The notes: a model not told the origin generated them from the sequence alone. DNA of 64,000 nucleotides from Gemmatimonadota bacterium (GCA_009841115.1 VXML01000020.1:1-64000), one strand, 5' to 3'. Shown: positions 1-8,894, counted from the first letter of the stretch. Program-made: numbers and translations.

Positions 1-209
1 TCATCGACCGCATCGTTTCGGTGCTATCGACGCCGGCCCAGCGCATCTTGCGCCTGAAGCGCCACATCCGCCTGCTGGTCTCAGACAGTGCCGGAACCGG
101 GGCGGATCGCATTCTCCAGGGCACGTACCAAAGCCCGATCCTAGTGCAGCACCAACCGGCTGCGGGCGGCGTGCGCGCGCTCGACATCACCCTGCGTCGC
201 TTCGTCTGA
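1..209 (+). CDS. C-terminal end of an unrecognised protein (5' truncated by window edge)
   Basis: The reading frame is open from the first bases of the window to a TGA at 207-209, giving about 68 residues ending RRFV. A GTG at 21 is in frame, but the frame continues upstream of it, so this is most likely the tail of a longer gene rather than a 62-residue protein. The tail is basic and has no motif I recognise. It ends 2 bases before the phosphomannomutase start, so it is probably the preceding member of the polysaccharide operon. Confidence 0.5.
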   Translation, partial: IDRIVSVLSTPAQRILRLKRHIRLLVSDSAGTGADRILQGTYQSPILVQHQPAAGGVRALDITLRRFV

Positions 210-211
210 GA

Positions 212-1552
212 ATGCAGGTCGATCCTTCCATCTTCAAAGCGTACGATATCCGCGGCATTTATCCCGACCCTCTGAGCAAAGAAGTGGCCTACGCCATAGG
301 CCGTGCCTTGGTGGCCCTGCTAAGGTGCGAGGAGGTCGTCGTGGGGCGTGACATGCGCCTTTCGAGTCCGGCCATAAAAGAGCAACTCTTGCGCGGCCTC
401 GTCGATCAAGGCGCGGACGTCGTCGACATCGGCATGGTCGGCACCGATCAGTACTATTATGCCTGCGCTACCTTGGACCGTCCGGGTGCGATGGTGACGG
501 CTTCGCACAACCCACCCGAATACTGCGGCTTCAAGATGGTGCGCCAAATGCCCTATCTGCTCAGCGGCGAATCCGGGATCCAAGACCTGCGCCGCCTCGT
601 GGCAGAGGAAAGCTGGGGCGCAGGTCAGAGGCAGGGCGCGGTTCGGGCTGAGGACGTGACGCCGGGCTTTATCGACAAGGTGTTGAGCCTCGTGGATCCG
701 GCCCGCATCAAGCCGCTCAAGGTGGTGGCTGACACGGGCAACGGCATGGTCGGGCCGATCCTGCAAGACGTGTACGAGCGGTTGCCCATCGAGTTTATCG
801 GCATGTACCTAGAGCCAGATGGTCACCTTCCCAACCACGGCCTCGATCCCATGCAGCCGGAAAACCGAGCCGACTTGGAGCGTCGCGTCCTAGCCGAAGG
901 TGCAGACGTCGGCTTTGCCTTTGACGGCGACGGGGATCGCTTCTTCATCATCGATGACCGGGGTCGCTTCGTGCCCGGCGACTTTGCGACCGCGCTGATG
1001 GCCTGCTACATGCTAGAACGCGATCCCAAGGCCAAGATCGTGTACGACGTGCGCTGCTCGTGGGCCGTGTCCGACCTCGTAAAAGCAGCCGGCGGCACCC
1101 CACTGATTGAACGCGTGGGCCATTCGTTCCTCAAGCCGAGGATGTTTGAGGAAGGAGCTGTCTTTGCGGGCGAACTGAGCGGCCATTACTACTTCCGCGA
1201 CTTCTTTGGCGCGGACTCCGGTATCGTGCCGTCGCTGGTGATGCTGGAACTGCTGTCGCAGCGCGGGGCTAAGCTCTCTGAACTGCTCGCTCCGCTAGAG
1301 CGCCAGTACTTCACGTCCTCTGAGATCAACTCCGAGGTCGCGGATCCCGCTGCCAAAATTGCAGCCCTAGCCGACCGCTACCAAGACGGTCACATCCAGC
1401 GCCTCGACGGGATTTCGGTCAGCTACGACGACTGGCACTTCAACGTGCGGCCCTCCAATACCGAGCCGCTGTTGCGCCTCAACCTAGAGGCGCTCTCCGC
1501 GGAGCGCATGGCCGAGAAGCGGGACGAGGTACTGGCCTTTATTCGCGCGTAG
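212..1552 (+). CDS. manB: phosphomannomutase/phosphoglucomutase
   Basis: Interconverts hexose 6-phosphate and hexose 1-phosphate in the cytoplasm, supplying sugar nucleotides for polysaccharide synthesis. The 446-residue length fits the alpha-D-phosphohexomutase family. An N-terminal AYDIRG motif sits at residues 10-15, the phosphoserine loop TASHNPPEY at 96-104 (S98 catalytic), the metal-binding loop FDGDGDR at 237-243, and the C-terminal phosphate-binding RPSNTEP at 413-419. All catalytic elements are intact. It starts 2 bases after the preceding gene and stops 3 bases before the O-antigen ligase, so it is cotranscribed with the glycosyltransferases. Whether mannose or glucose is preferred cannot be read from sequence, so the symbol is tentative. 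Confidence 0.93.
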   Translation: MQVDPSIFKAYDIRGIYPDPLSKEVAYAIGRALVALLRCEEVVVGRDMRLSSPAIKEQLLRGLVDQGADVVDIGMVGTDQYYYACATLDRPGAMVTASHNPPEYCGFKMVRQMPYLLSGESGIQDLRRLVAEESWGAGQRQGAVRAEDVTPGFIDKVLSLVDPARIKPLKVVADTGNGMVGPILQDVYERLPIEFIGMYLEPDGHLPNHGLDPMQPENRADLERRVLAEGADVGFAFDGDGDRFFIIDDRGRFVPGDFATALMACYMLERDPKAKIVYDVRCSWAVSDLVKAAGGTPLIERVGHSFLKPRMFEEGAVFAGELSGHYYFRDFFGADSGIVPSLVMLELLSQRGAKLSELLAPLERQYFTSSEINSEVADPAAKIAALADRYQDGHIQRLDGISVSYDDWHFNVRPSNTEPLLRLNLEALSAERMAEKRDEVLAFIRA

Positions 1553-1555
1553 ATT

Positions 1556-3004
1556 ATGACGGCCCCCGCTCCCAAGTTCCTGCGGACATTCGCCCTCGAC
1601 CGCCGCTACTTTGCGGCATTTTTGGTTTTCCAAGGCGCGGTGGTCGCTGGCAGCATCTTCGTTTTCGAATTCCTCCCGGCCCTCCTCATCGGCGCGCTCT
1701 GCGTCGCGTTTTTTGTCGCGGGTCTGCTGCTAAAGCCGTGGATCATCGTCCCAATTTTGTTGCTGACGACGGGTCTCGACAGCACTGGTCGGCTGTTCGG
1801 CGAGTCCGGCCCTTCGAAAGAGATCTTCTTGCTGACGGGGTTTCACTTGGCCTTCGGGATGATGGTCCTCGGCTTGGCCGCCAACATCTGCCTGCGGCAG
1901 CGCGTGCACTTTCCCGACTTCGAGATTAAGGTGCCGCTCTTTTTGTTCCTCGCGTCTATTGCGGTGTCGCTGACGTACACGCCCAATCAGCCGGAGGCAA
2001 CCGTCAGCTTCTTGCGGATTTGCGCCCTCGTGCTCTTCACCTACATGGTGCAAATCACGCTCGACTCTAGGCGAGCCGTGTCCGCGGTCTTATGGTCTCT
2101 GGTGGTCTTGACGATAGCGGGCTCAGTGATGGGGGCCTATCAGGTCATCACCGGCCAATTCCACCTGCCAGCCAAGGTCATCACCGCCTTGGGTGGCAAC
2201 GTGCCGCGGGCGACGGGGGCCTTTCACAACCCCAACATTTTTGCCTCGTTTGTAATGAGCGGCGTCCTGCCGCTGTTGGCCGTCTTGCTCAATTATCGGC
2301 AGCCTATAGGCCAGCGTGCTCTCTTCGCCTTGTCGGTCGTCATCGGCTTCGGTGGGCTATTGGCCTCGTTTAGCCGCTCTAGCTGGGTGTCAACGCTGGC
2401 CGGCGTGCTCGTCATCCTCTGGTTGAGCGGCAAGCTGCGCTATTTTTTTATTGGAGTTTTTGCCTTTATCCTGCTGGTGCTCGGCCTCAAAGAATTCGTG
2501 CCTTATGCCGAGTACATCTTCGAGCGCTTAGCCTCCATCTTCACCTTGTTTGACGAGTTCGGCTCGACCGGCCGCGCTTCGAGTACGGCGCGCATTTATC
2601 TCGTCATGGCCTCGCTCGACATGTTTGCGGACCATCCGTTCTTGGGCACTGGTTGGCGATCCTTTCCAGTAATATTCTCCCAATACGCGCCGCCCGGATA
2701 TCCCCACTGGACCCTAGTGAAAGAGCCGCACACTATAGTGACTGCGGTCTTGGGCGAACTAGGCATTGTTGGTTTCGCGGCTTTTGTTTGGTTTGTCGGG
2801 AAGACGTTCTTTTTGAGCTTGGGGCGCTTGCAGCAGATGCAGGATTCCTATTTGCGCGCCGTAGCCATCGGCTTGATCGCCACGTTTGTCGCCTTCCAGG
2901 TCAATCAGACGTTCAATGGCGACTTGCCCAGCAACATGTTTTGGTTCTGCATCGGCATGCTCTTCGCCGTGCAGCGGCTCGACGCGGACGCACGCGCGCC
3001 GTGA
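1556..3004 (+). CDS. O-antigen ligase / Wzy-type polymerase family membrane protein
   Basis: A 482-residue polytopic membrane protein with about a dozen hydrophobic segments spread from residue 13 to 470. The long periplasmic loop in the second half (about residues 325-395), containing TGRASSTARIY and an FLGTGWRSF segment, is typical of the Wzy_C/O-antigen ligase family. Members either polymerise lipid-linked repeat units or ligate them to lipid A core or to proteins; which of these applies cannot be decided. It lies 3 bases after the hexose mutase and 40 bases before a GT4 gene, in an exopolysaccharide/O-antigen operon. No membrane segment appears missing. Confidence 0.85.
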   Translation: MTAPAPKFLRTFALDRRYFAAFLVFQGAVVAGSIFVFEFLPALLIGALCVAFFVAGLLLKPWIIVPILLLTTGLDSTGRLFGESGPSKEIFLLTGFHLAFGMMVLGLAANICLRQRVHFPDFEIKVPLFLFLASIAVSLTYTPNQPEATVSFLRICALVLFTYMVQITLDSRRAVSAVLWSLVVLTIAGSVMGAYQVITGQFHLPAKVITALGGNVPRATGAFHNPNIFASFVMSGVLPLLAVLLNYRQPIGQRALFALSVVIGFGGLLASFSRSSWVSTLAGVLVILWLSGKLRYFFIGVFAFILLVLGLKEFVPYAEYIFERLASIFTLFDEFGSTGRASSTARIYLVMASLDMFADHPFLGTGWRSFPVIFSQYAPPGYPHWTLVKEPHTIVTAVLGELGIVGFAAFVWFVGKTFFLSLGRLQQMQDSYLRAVAIGLIATFVAFQVNQTFNGDLPSNMFWFCIGMLFAVQRLDADARAP

Positions 3005-3044
3005 AGTTTGCCGTGCCGGCGTTTGAAGAACGCGAGGATCAATC

Positions 3045-4205
3045 GTGAGAGTTTTGCTGCTATCGCACCTCTATCCCAACGTCATATCTAAGCTCTCCGG
3101 AAGTTTTGTCCACAATCAGGCGCGTTTCCTCCAAGATCATTGTCAACTAGAGGTAGTGGCACCCGTGCCTTGGTTTCCCCTGCCGGGATTGGGGTTGTGG
3201 AGTGCCTACCGCCATGTCCCACGCTGCGAAGTGGTGGACGGAATCGAGGTACGACATCCCCGCCGCTTCGCCGTACCGCGGCGGATTTTTTTTACTCAGC
3301 AGTGGCGTTTTCACCTCAAGGCTTTGCGCAACGCTGTTGCGGGTGTGCCGGACATCATCCACGCACACTGCGCCTATCCCGACGGTCGGGCCGCTGTTGA
3401 GTACGGTTCACAAACCGGCCGGCCCGTAGTCATCACGGTCCACGGTTCAGACATTAAGATCCTACCCAAGCTCAAGTCCCAATGGCGGCAGTTGATCGTT
3501 GAGGCCCTAACGCAAGCCGCGGCTGTTATTGTCGTCAGCCAAGAGTTGCGCCGCGAGGTGATGCAATTGGGCGTCCCGGCCGATAAGGTTCGCTATATTC
3601 CCAACGGCGTTGACTGTCGGCTCTTTTCGGTGGCCGGGTCGCACCAGCCCAATAAAGAAAAGTGGCACCTACTCTATGTGGGCCGATTTGTCGAGGCAAA
3701 GGGATTGCGCGTCTTGCTAGCGGCTTTAGCTAAAGTGCGCAGTCAGGGCCGCGATGTCTCGTTGACCTTGATCGGCGGCCACCCGGCAACCGGGACTGCC
3801 GATCCTTTCCTACCTCAAGTCAACGACTTGAACCTGTCCGAGCATGTGTCGTTTGAGGATGCGGTACATTGGGAGGAACTACCTTCCTATATGGCCGCCG
3901 CCGATCTGTTCGTGCTGCCCAGTTTCAGCGAGGGCCTGACCACGTCGCTGATCGAAGCCATGGCCTGTGGCCTGCCCGTGGTCGCCACGCGCTGTGGTGG
4001 GCCAGAGGAGGTCGTCAATGAGGAGATCGGACGGCTAGTGGCGGTCGGCGACGCGGAGGACTTGGCGGCGGGCATCCTCGCGGTGCTAGACGAATACGGT
4101 CGCTACGATCGCGCGGCGATTCGCCAGCAGGCCGAGGAACGCTACGACTATCGCCGGGTGGCGGCTCGCATTTACGCACTCTACGAGGAAGTGCGAGCCA
4201 GATAA
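3045..4205 (+). CDS. glycosyltransferase family 4
   Basis: Cytoplasmic or membrane-associated retaining glycosyltransferase of GT-B fold, 386 residues, GTG start. The N-terminal half shows the acceptor-side pattern SHLYPN near residue 7 and an HAHCAYPDG motif near 105. The C-terminal half carries YVGRF (near 212) and the donor-binding EX7E motif in FSEGLTTSLIEAMACGLPVVAT (residues about 292-313, written here only by its ends FSEGL and EAMACG). This is diagnostic of GT4 enzymes that use UDP- or GDP-sugars. Context implies transfer onto a lipid-linked oligosaccharide. The exact sugar cannot be predicted. Confidence 0.9.
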   Translation: MRVLLLSHLYPNVISKLSGSFVHNQARFLQDHCQLEVVAPVPWFPLPGLGLWSAYRHVPRCEVVDGIEVRHPRRFAVPRRIFFTQQWRFHLKALRNAVAGVPDIIHAHCAYPDGRAAVEYGSQTGRPVVITVHGSDIKILPKLKSQWRQLIVEALTQAAAVIVVSQELRREVMQLGVPADKVRYIPNGVDCRLFSVAGSHQPNKEKWHLLYVGRFVEAKGLRVLLAALAKVRSQGRDVSLTLIGGHPATGTADPFLPQVNDLNLSEHVSFEDAVHWEELPSYMAAADLFVLPSFSEGLTTSLIEAMACGLPVVATRCGGPEEVVNEEIGRLVAVGDAEDLAAGILAVLDEYGRYDRAAIRQQAEERYDYRRVAARIYALYEEVRAR

Positions 4206-4325
4206 TGTCCGCAGGTTCCCAACGCTGGTACCAATCCCGGACAACGCGCGGTACACGGTTGCATAAATGGATACAAATGACGAAAATATAACGAGATAAG
4301 ATACACCTTCTACCGCCAAAATCCC
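4206..4325 (+). other. AT-richer intergenic gap inside the polysaccharide operon
   Basis: A 120-base gap separates the GT4 and GT2 genes, while the other gaps in this operon are 2-40 bases. Its second half is clearly AT-rich, with a TATAAC hexamer at 4287-4292 that resembles a -10 box, but there is no convincing -35 box at a suitable distance. It could hold an internal promoter for the last two genes. I see no ORF or hairpin in it, and no clear ribosome binding site just before the GT2 start. Confidence 0.3.
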
Positions 4326-5465
4326 ATGCTCGTCGCCATTTTTTGGGCCGCTTTATTCCTCGTCGTCTATACCTATCTGATCTACCCGGTTTTGCTCTGG
4401 CTCTTGGCGGCTGGTCGCAAGATGCCCGAGTACGCGCCACTGAGCGAATGGCCCGGGGTGTCGCTGATCATTGCCGCGCACAACGAAGAAGGCGTATTGC
4501 GCGCCAAGCTAGAAAATGCGCTGGCCATGGACTATCCGGCTGAGCGGCTCGACATCATCGTCGTCTCAGATGCCTCGACCGATGACACCGACCGCATTGC
4601 CGCTGAATTTGCCGCGCGCGGGGTGCGGCTGCACCGGCAGGAGGTCCGCGGCGGCAAGACCGAGGCGCAAAACGCAGGGGTGCGCTTGGCGCGGTGGCAG
4701 TTTGTCGCGTTTTCTGACGCCAACAGCATGTACGCGCCTAGTGCGCTCAAGCGGCTGTTGGCACCCTTTGCCGATGAGCGGATCGGCTGCGTCTGTGGCG
4801 AGTTGCAATACGCCAATCCGGAAGATCAAGGCGCGGGCAAGGGCGAAGGCCTGTACTGGCGCTACGAGCAGTTTCTCAAGCGCTGGGAGAGCTTGCTTAG
4901 CTCTGCGCTGGGCGCTAATGGGGCGATCTACGCGCTCCGGCGCGAGCTATTCGTCGAGCTACGCGGCGATATTATCAGCGACTTTGTCGCGCCTCTGCAC
5001 GCTTGGCGGCGCGGCTTTCGCATTGCGTACGAGCCAACAGCCATTGCCACCGAGTACAGCAGCGGTCGCTTTGGCGACGAGTTCCGCCGCCGCCGCCGCA
5101 TTGTCTCGCGCTCGCTCTACGGGCTGTGGACCGAGGCTGGCGTACTCAATCCGTTCGCGCACTTCTTGTTTGCGTTTCAGATGTTTTCCCACAAGCTGCT
5201 TCGCTGGTTCGTGCCGGTGTGGCTGGTGGTGGTGCTCGCGGTCAATATCCCGTTGGCCGCAAGCGAGTATTACGGCCTCTTGCTCGCGCTGCAAGTGGCT
5301 TTCTACGGCTTGGCCACTTTGGGCCTCTTGCTGCCAGAGCGGCTCGGGCGGTATTGGCTGTTCTACGTGCCGGCCTATTTCACCGCTACCAATTGGGGTA
5401 CTCTGCTGGGACTGCTGAGCTTCCTGATGGGCCGCCGCCACCGCGTCTGGCAGCCCGCGAGGTAG
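4326..5465 (+). CDS. membrane-bound glycosyltransferase family 2
   Basis: A 379-residue inverting glycosyltransferase of GT-A fold. One membrane segment (residues about 3-24) precedes the catalytic domain: IIAAHNEE near 47, the nucleotide-binding VVSDASTDDT near 78, a DXD-type SDAN near 135 and a basic RRRRRIVSR stretch near 257 in the place of the QxxRW motif. Three C-terminal membrane segments (about 295-370) follow, as in exopolysaccharide synthases of the BcsA/HasA/IcaA type. It probably builds or extends a polysaccharide at the inner membrane. It lies 7 bases before the polyprenyl sugar transferase gene. Confidence 0.88.
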   Translation: MLVAIFWAALFLVVYTYLIYPVLLWLLAAGRKMPEYAPLSEWPGVSLIIAAHNEEGVLRAKLENALAMDYPAERLDIIVVSDASTDDTDRIAAEFAARGVRLHRQEVRGGKTEAQNAGVRLARWQFVAFSDANSMYAPSALKRLLAPFADERIGCVCGELQYANPEDQGAGKGEGLYWRYEQFLKRWESLLSSALGANGAIYALRRELFVELRGDIISDFVAPLHAWRRGFRIAYEPTAIATEYSSGRFGDEFRRRRRIVSRSLYGLWTEAGVLNPFAHFLFAFQMFSHKLLRWFVPVWLVVVLAVNIPLAASEYYGLLLALQVAFYGLATLGLLLPERLGRYWLFYVPAYFTATNWGTLLGLLSFLMGRRHRVWQPAR

Positions 5466-5472
5466 AGCATTT

Positions 5473-6927
5473 ATGTCGCGTCTGAAACGAGTTGTCCTGC
5501 TGTTGTTGAGTGACACAGTCGCCGTCAGTTTGGCGTCGGTGTTCTTTTTGTGGATGAAGTTGGCCGGCGGTGGGCTGGAGATTGTCCGCCACAACTACGA
5601 GCGGCTCTATCCAGACGCGGTAGAAGGGCCGAGTTTCTGGTATGCGCTGGGCTATTATTCGGACGTGTTGCCGCTGATAAGCGGTTGCTGGCTGCTGCTG
5701 TTCCTGTTTTTTGGTTTCTATCAATCCTCGCCCTCTAGTTCGCGCTTCGACGAAATATACGAGGTCCTCAAGGTGGTTACCTTGGGCATCTTACTGGCCA
5801 TGGTCGCTACCTTTGACCGCGACATCCGCCTCACTCGATTGCTGGTCCTGTTCTACTGGATAGGCATGGTCGCGCTAGTAGCGGGTGGGCGAGTGCTAGT
5901 GCGCAGCTTTGAGCGGCAGCTCTTGCTGCGCGGCATTGGCCTTAGGCGCACGGCCATCGTGGGCGTGAATGCGCGCGGCATACGGCTGCTGCGCGCGTTG
6001 CGGGCGGCACCGGCGCAGGGATATGAGATTGTGGGCCTTGTGCGGGCGCACGGCGAGAACGATCACGCGGCTATTGACGGCCTGCCCGTGCTCGGCGCAG
6101 TAGGTGATCTGCGTACCATCCTTGGGGCCGAGGGCATTGAGGCCGTGCTCATTGCCCTGCAAGCCAATTCACATGAAGAGATCATGCAGATCGTCGAGGA
6201 GGCCGAGGGGCTGCCGGTTTTCTTTGGCATCACGCCCGACCTGTACGACATTGTGACCGGCCACGTGCGCACGACGCAGATTTACGGCGTGCCGCTGATG
6301 GAGCTCACGCCCGAGTTGATGCCGGCTTGGCAGCGGACGGTCAAGCGGCTCATTGACATGGTGGTGGCTATTGTCGTGCTCGCGGGCTTGGCCCCGTTGT
6401 GGCTGTTGGTGGCCGCGGTGATTAAGCTGACCTCCAAAGGGCCGGTGTTCTTCCGCCAAGAGCGCGTCGGCGAGGGGGGCCGGACCTTTGCGATGCTCAA
6501 ATTCCGCTCGATGTACGTAGATGCCGAGGAAAAGACCGGGCCGGTGTGGGCCAAGGGTGCCGACCCACGGGTGACCCCGATTGGCCGGGTGCTGCGCACC
6601 CTACACTTAGACGAGATTCCCCAGTGTATCAACTTCCTGCGCGGCGACATGAGCTTGGTCGGCCCACGGCCCGAACGCCCATTTTTTGTCGAGCAATTCA
6701 AGCAGCAGATTCCCTTGTACATGCGGCGTTTCAACGTCAAGCCCGGCCTGTTGGGCTGGGCGCAATCCAAGCACGAGTTCGACCTCGATTCCAAGGACGT
6801 GGTAGGCATTGCCCGCGAGCGGCTGGAGTACGATTTATACTACATCGAGAACATGTCGCTCAGGTTGGACTTCAAAATTATGCTGCAAACGGTGTGGTTT
6901 GTGCTGACTGGCAAGAGCACGCGCTGA
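5473..6927 (+). CDS. exopolysaccharide biosynthesis polyprenyl glycosylphosphotransferase
   Basis: Initiating enzyme that moves a sugar 1-phosphate from a nucleotide sugar to undecaprenyl phosphate at the inner membrane. The 484 residues follow the WbaP/WcaJ plan: about four N-terminal membrane segments (up to residue 140), a CoA-binding-like Rossmann domain (about 155-270), a membrane hairpin (about 293-318) and the C-terminal bacterial sugar transferase domain with KGPVFFRQERVG, MLKFRSM, DEIPQ and LVGPRPERP. The KPGLLGWAQ motif near 425 is also typical. It is the last gene of the operon and its product would start the repeat unit that the upstream transferases extend. Confidence 0.93.
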   Translation: MSRLKRVVLLLLSDTVAVSLASVFFLWMKLAGGGLEIVRHNYERLYPDAVEGPSFWYALGYYSDVLPLISGCWLLLFLFFGFYQSSPSSSRFDEIYEVLKVVTLGILLAMVATFDRDIRLTRLLVLFYWIGMVALVAGGRVLVRSFERQLLLRGIGLRRTAIVGVNARGIRLLRALRAAPAQGYEIVGLVRAHGENDHAAIDGLPVLGAVGDLRTILGAEGIEAVLIALQANSHEEIMQIVEEAEGLPVFFGITPDLYDIVTGHVRTTQIYGVPLMELTPELMPAWQRTVKRLIDMVVAIVVLAGLAPLWLLVAAVIKLTSKGPVFFRQERVGEGGRTFAMLKFRSMYVDAEEKTGPVWAKGADPRVTPIGRVLRTLHLDEIPQCINFLRGDMSLVGPRPERPFFVEQFKQQIPLYMRRFNVKPGLLGWAQSKHEFDLDSKDVVGIARERLEYDLYYIENMSLRLDFKIMLQTVWFVLTGKSTR

Positions 6928-7073
6928 TCTTCCTTCCCGACGAAATCGACGGGATCAACAACAGCGGTCCCCGATTTCAAACCCAGCGCCGACATCCGCA
7001 TCAATGGCGTAGCCCCAGCGGCTGTTGACTTATTGCATAAAGGCATTGTGATTCGCCAGTCGCAGCTCCGATC

Positions 7074-7430
7074 TCATGCCTTGAGCGTTAGATGGACGAG
7101 TGCCCAGACGCGGCCGTCTTTTACCGTTCCGGCTAGGCGCAGCCAGCCGCCGTAGTGCGACACCCGTACAAAGGATGGTTTGTCGAGTACGTGTTGGGCG
7201 ACGAAGTTCAGACGCGATCCTTCGTCGCACCAGTGGATGCCGTCGGGCGATATCTGCACCTGTAGTTCGACGGCAATCAAAGAGGACGAGTTGGCCGCTT
7301 CAGCGCGGAGCATGCGCACGAAGAAAATGGCCTCGTGGCTCCAGCCCGCTTCGTACGGCTCGGTGGCAAAGTCGCCCTCCCAGCACTGATTGCGCTCCAC
7401 GACGGCGGTGTGGCTCTGTCGCATATTCAT
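7074..7430 (-). CDS. uncharacterised 118-residue protein coupled to the next gene
   Basis: I do not recognise this family with certainty. The protein has no signal peptide or membrane segment. Alternating hydrophobic residues, with stretches such as AVELQVQIS and VSHYGGWLRL, suggest an all-beta fold. Its start overlaps the stop of the upstream 286-residue gene by 4 bases (ATGA, 7427-7430), so the two are translated together and probably work together. It is the last gene of this minus-strand pair and converges with the polysaccharide operon across a 146-base gap. Confidence 0.6.
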   Translation of the reverse strand: MNMRQSHTAVVERNQCWEGDFATEPYEAGWSHEAIFFVRMLRAEAANSSSLIAVELQVQISPDGIHWCDEGSRLNFVAQHVLDKPSFVRVSHYGGWLRLAGTVKDGRVWALVHLTLKA

Positions 7431-8287
7431 TGTGCAAACTCCCCGGATAACAACACAGAGTCGATGTAGAGAAAGGCCCGCTTATCCATGTCGGCTTCGA
7501 CCCAAAAGGCCGCGTTGAGCATACACCACAGGTTGGCCATGGCCGGCAGTTCAATACAGTGCATTCCCTCCGGCCCGAAGGTGTGGTCGTTGCACTGAAA
7601 GCCGGTGAAAGCCCGCCGTTTGAGGTCCAAGCCGATGCGCAAATAGTGCCAATTCATTTTGGTAGCGATTTCGTTGTAGCACAAAAGCTGTGGCTTGCCC
7701 GGCACATCCTCCCAACCCTCCGGCCCCAAGTGGAAATGCGACACGGTCTTGCCGCTACCGCCAATGGGCTGTACCGACCGAGTGGCGGGCTTAGTCTGCC
7801 AGCGTCCTTGCCGTTGTCCGCTCTCGGCGTTGAGGTAGCGCAAGTGAGGCATCCAGCGCCGCCCTTGGGGGTTGCCGTCCTGCACGTCGAAGAGCACGCC
7901 CCAAGCGCGGACGTCCATTTCGCCGAGCTTGAGTTCGGATGCTTCGGGTTTGAACGCGAAATAGCACTCCAACTGCACTTGGCCCAGTGCTCGAAAGGTG
8001 TGCCGCTTGATGCCTACGGAAAGACCGCCGGCCTGCGGACGGGTAGCCAGCTTGAGGGCATAGGTGCCTTCCATCGAACCAGCCGTGCCAGTGTCCCACA
8101 TCGTCAGGTTGCTCAACATGGGGGGGCGCAGGTCTTGGTAGTCGGGCAGCATGGCGTCGAGCGAGTCTTCGTAATTGCCGATCAGTCCGGTCCAGCCGTT
8201 TAGTCCCGCGTCGAAATCGTCGTAGCACAGAATGCGCGCAAGCGGGTCAAAGCGGCTGAGCCGAGGATTGGCTAGCAATGATTCCAC
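7427..8287 (-). CDS. uncharacterised beta-rich protein, possible lectin-like fold
   Basis: A 286-residue protein with a GTG start; a CGGAG-like ribosome binding site lies about 7 bases upstream. There is no signal peptide. Features that stand out are YDDFDAGLNGWTGL near residue 21, and evenly spaced aromatic residues with GSMEGTYALKLATR near 70. This pattern (a described object, then GxYALKL) resembles concanavalin-A-like or carbohydrate-binding jelly-roll domains. The name is an inference from pattern only. It overlaps the downstream 118-residue gene by 4 bases. Function unknown. Confidence 0.6.
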   Translation of the reverse strand: MESLLANPRLSRFDPLARILCYDDFDAGLNGWTGLIGNYEDSLDAMLPDYQDLRPPMLSNLTMWDTGTAGSMEGTYALKLATRPQAGGLSVGIKRHTFRALGQVQLECYFAFKPEASELKLGEMDVRAWGVLFDVQDGNPQGRRWMPHLRYLNAESGQRQGRWQTKPATRSVQPIGGSGKTVSHFHLGPEGWEDVPGKPQLLCYNEIATKMNWHYLRIGLDLKRRAFTGFQCNDHTFGPEGMHCIELPAMANLWCMLNAAFWVEADMDKRAFLYIDSVLLSGEFAQ

Positions 8288-8332
8288 AGTATGCTCCGGT
8301 GTTAGGATGGATGGTTAAATGAACTTTCACCA

Positions 8333-8367
8333 ATAAAAAACCCCGCCGAACAGTGCGCTCGGCGGGG
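8333..8367 (-). terminator. rho-independent terminator of the small secreted-protein gene
   Basis: A perfect 9-base stem (ccccgccga, 8341-8349, with tcggcgggg, 8359-8367) closes a 9-base loop. On the minus strand it is followed by an uninterrupted run of Ts (8334-8340 read in reverse). It lies 27 bases past the stop codon of the minus-strand gene at 8394-8894. This is one of the clearest regulatory elements in the window. Confidence 0.9.
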
Positions 8368-8393
8368 TCCGTACGTCTGATGGAACAGACGCA

Positions 8394-8894
8394 CTACTCG
8401 GCGGCTGTCGCTTTGACTTGACCCCAAGTCACGGCCTCAACAGCCGTGCTTATCTGAGGGGCAACCCAACTCGCGGGCACGATCGGCGACGAAACCCAGC
8501 GGCCGTGCATCTGGACCTCCGCAGACACGCCATAAACCGCGGACTCGGGATTCGGCAAGTCTGGAGAAAATTCCATACTGTACCGACCCTGAGCGGACGT
8601 GGCTTCCACATGGCCCCACGGCACGAAGGTGGGCTGTGTTTCGGCAGGCTCAACGATCTCTCCACCGGCTTCGACTTCGATCTCGTCGGGGTCGAAAACC
8701 TGCAAATAGATCGCGTAGCGGGTCGCGTCTTCGACCTCCTCCCACTCAACCAGCACGAACTGGGACTGGGGGCTAGCAAGGCTGACCCTTACGTCTTCCG
8801 GTCCCATAAGCTCCATGGCACCGTGAGGACATTGCGCCCAAGCCGCGCTCGCGAACGCGAGAGCAACACCGGCCATCAGCATCTGCTTTTTCAT
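8394..8894 (-). CDS. small secreted protein with fibronectin-III-like domain and TAVEAxxWGxVK tail
   Basis: A 166-residue exported protein. The first 20 residues form a signal peptide (MKKQMLMAGVALAF then AWA cleavage site). The middle reads like a fibronectin type III domain (FVLVEWEEVEDATRYAIYL near residue 47, a beta strand with the buried W and Y). The C-terminus is TAVEAVTWGQVKATAAE, nearly the same as the end of the secreted protein at 54529-55455. A strong AAGGAGG site (8899-8905 in reverse) precedes the ATG, and a weak promoter-like pair lies at 8931-8936 and 8954-8959. It has its own terminator, so it is a single-gene unit. Partner and function are unknown. Confidence 0.8.
   Translation of the reverse strand: MKKQMLMAGVALAFASAAWAQCPHGAMELMGPEDVRVSLASPQSQFVLVEWEEVEDATRYAIYLQVFDPDEIEVEAGGEIVEPAETQPTFVPWGHVEATSAQGRYSMEFSPDLPNPESAVYGVSAEVQMHGRWVSSPIVPASWVAPQISTAVEAVTWGQVKATAAE

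Noticed and set aside
4516-5418. A 300-codon frame inside the GT2 gene in another frame.
   Set aside because: The protein is Ser/Arg/Cys-rich shadow sequence, while the GT2 frame has all motifs.
6928-7073. Possible gene relic in the 146-base convergent gap.
   Set aside because: One frame continues a few dozen codons without a start or motif. There is only a weak palindrome near 6948-6966. Not enough to call.
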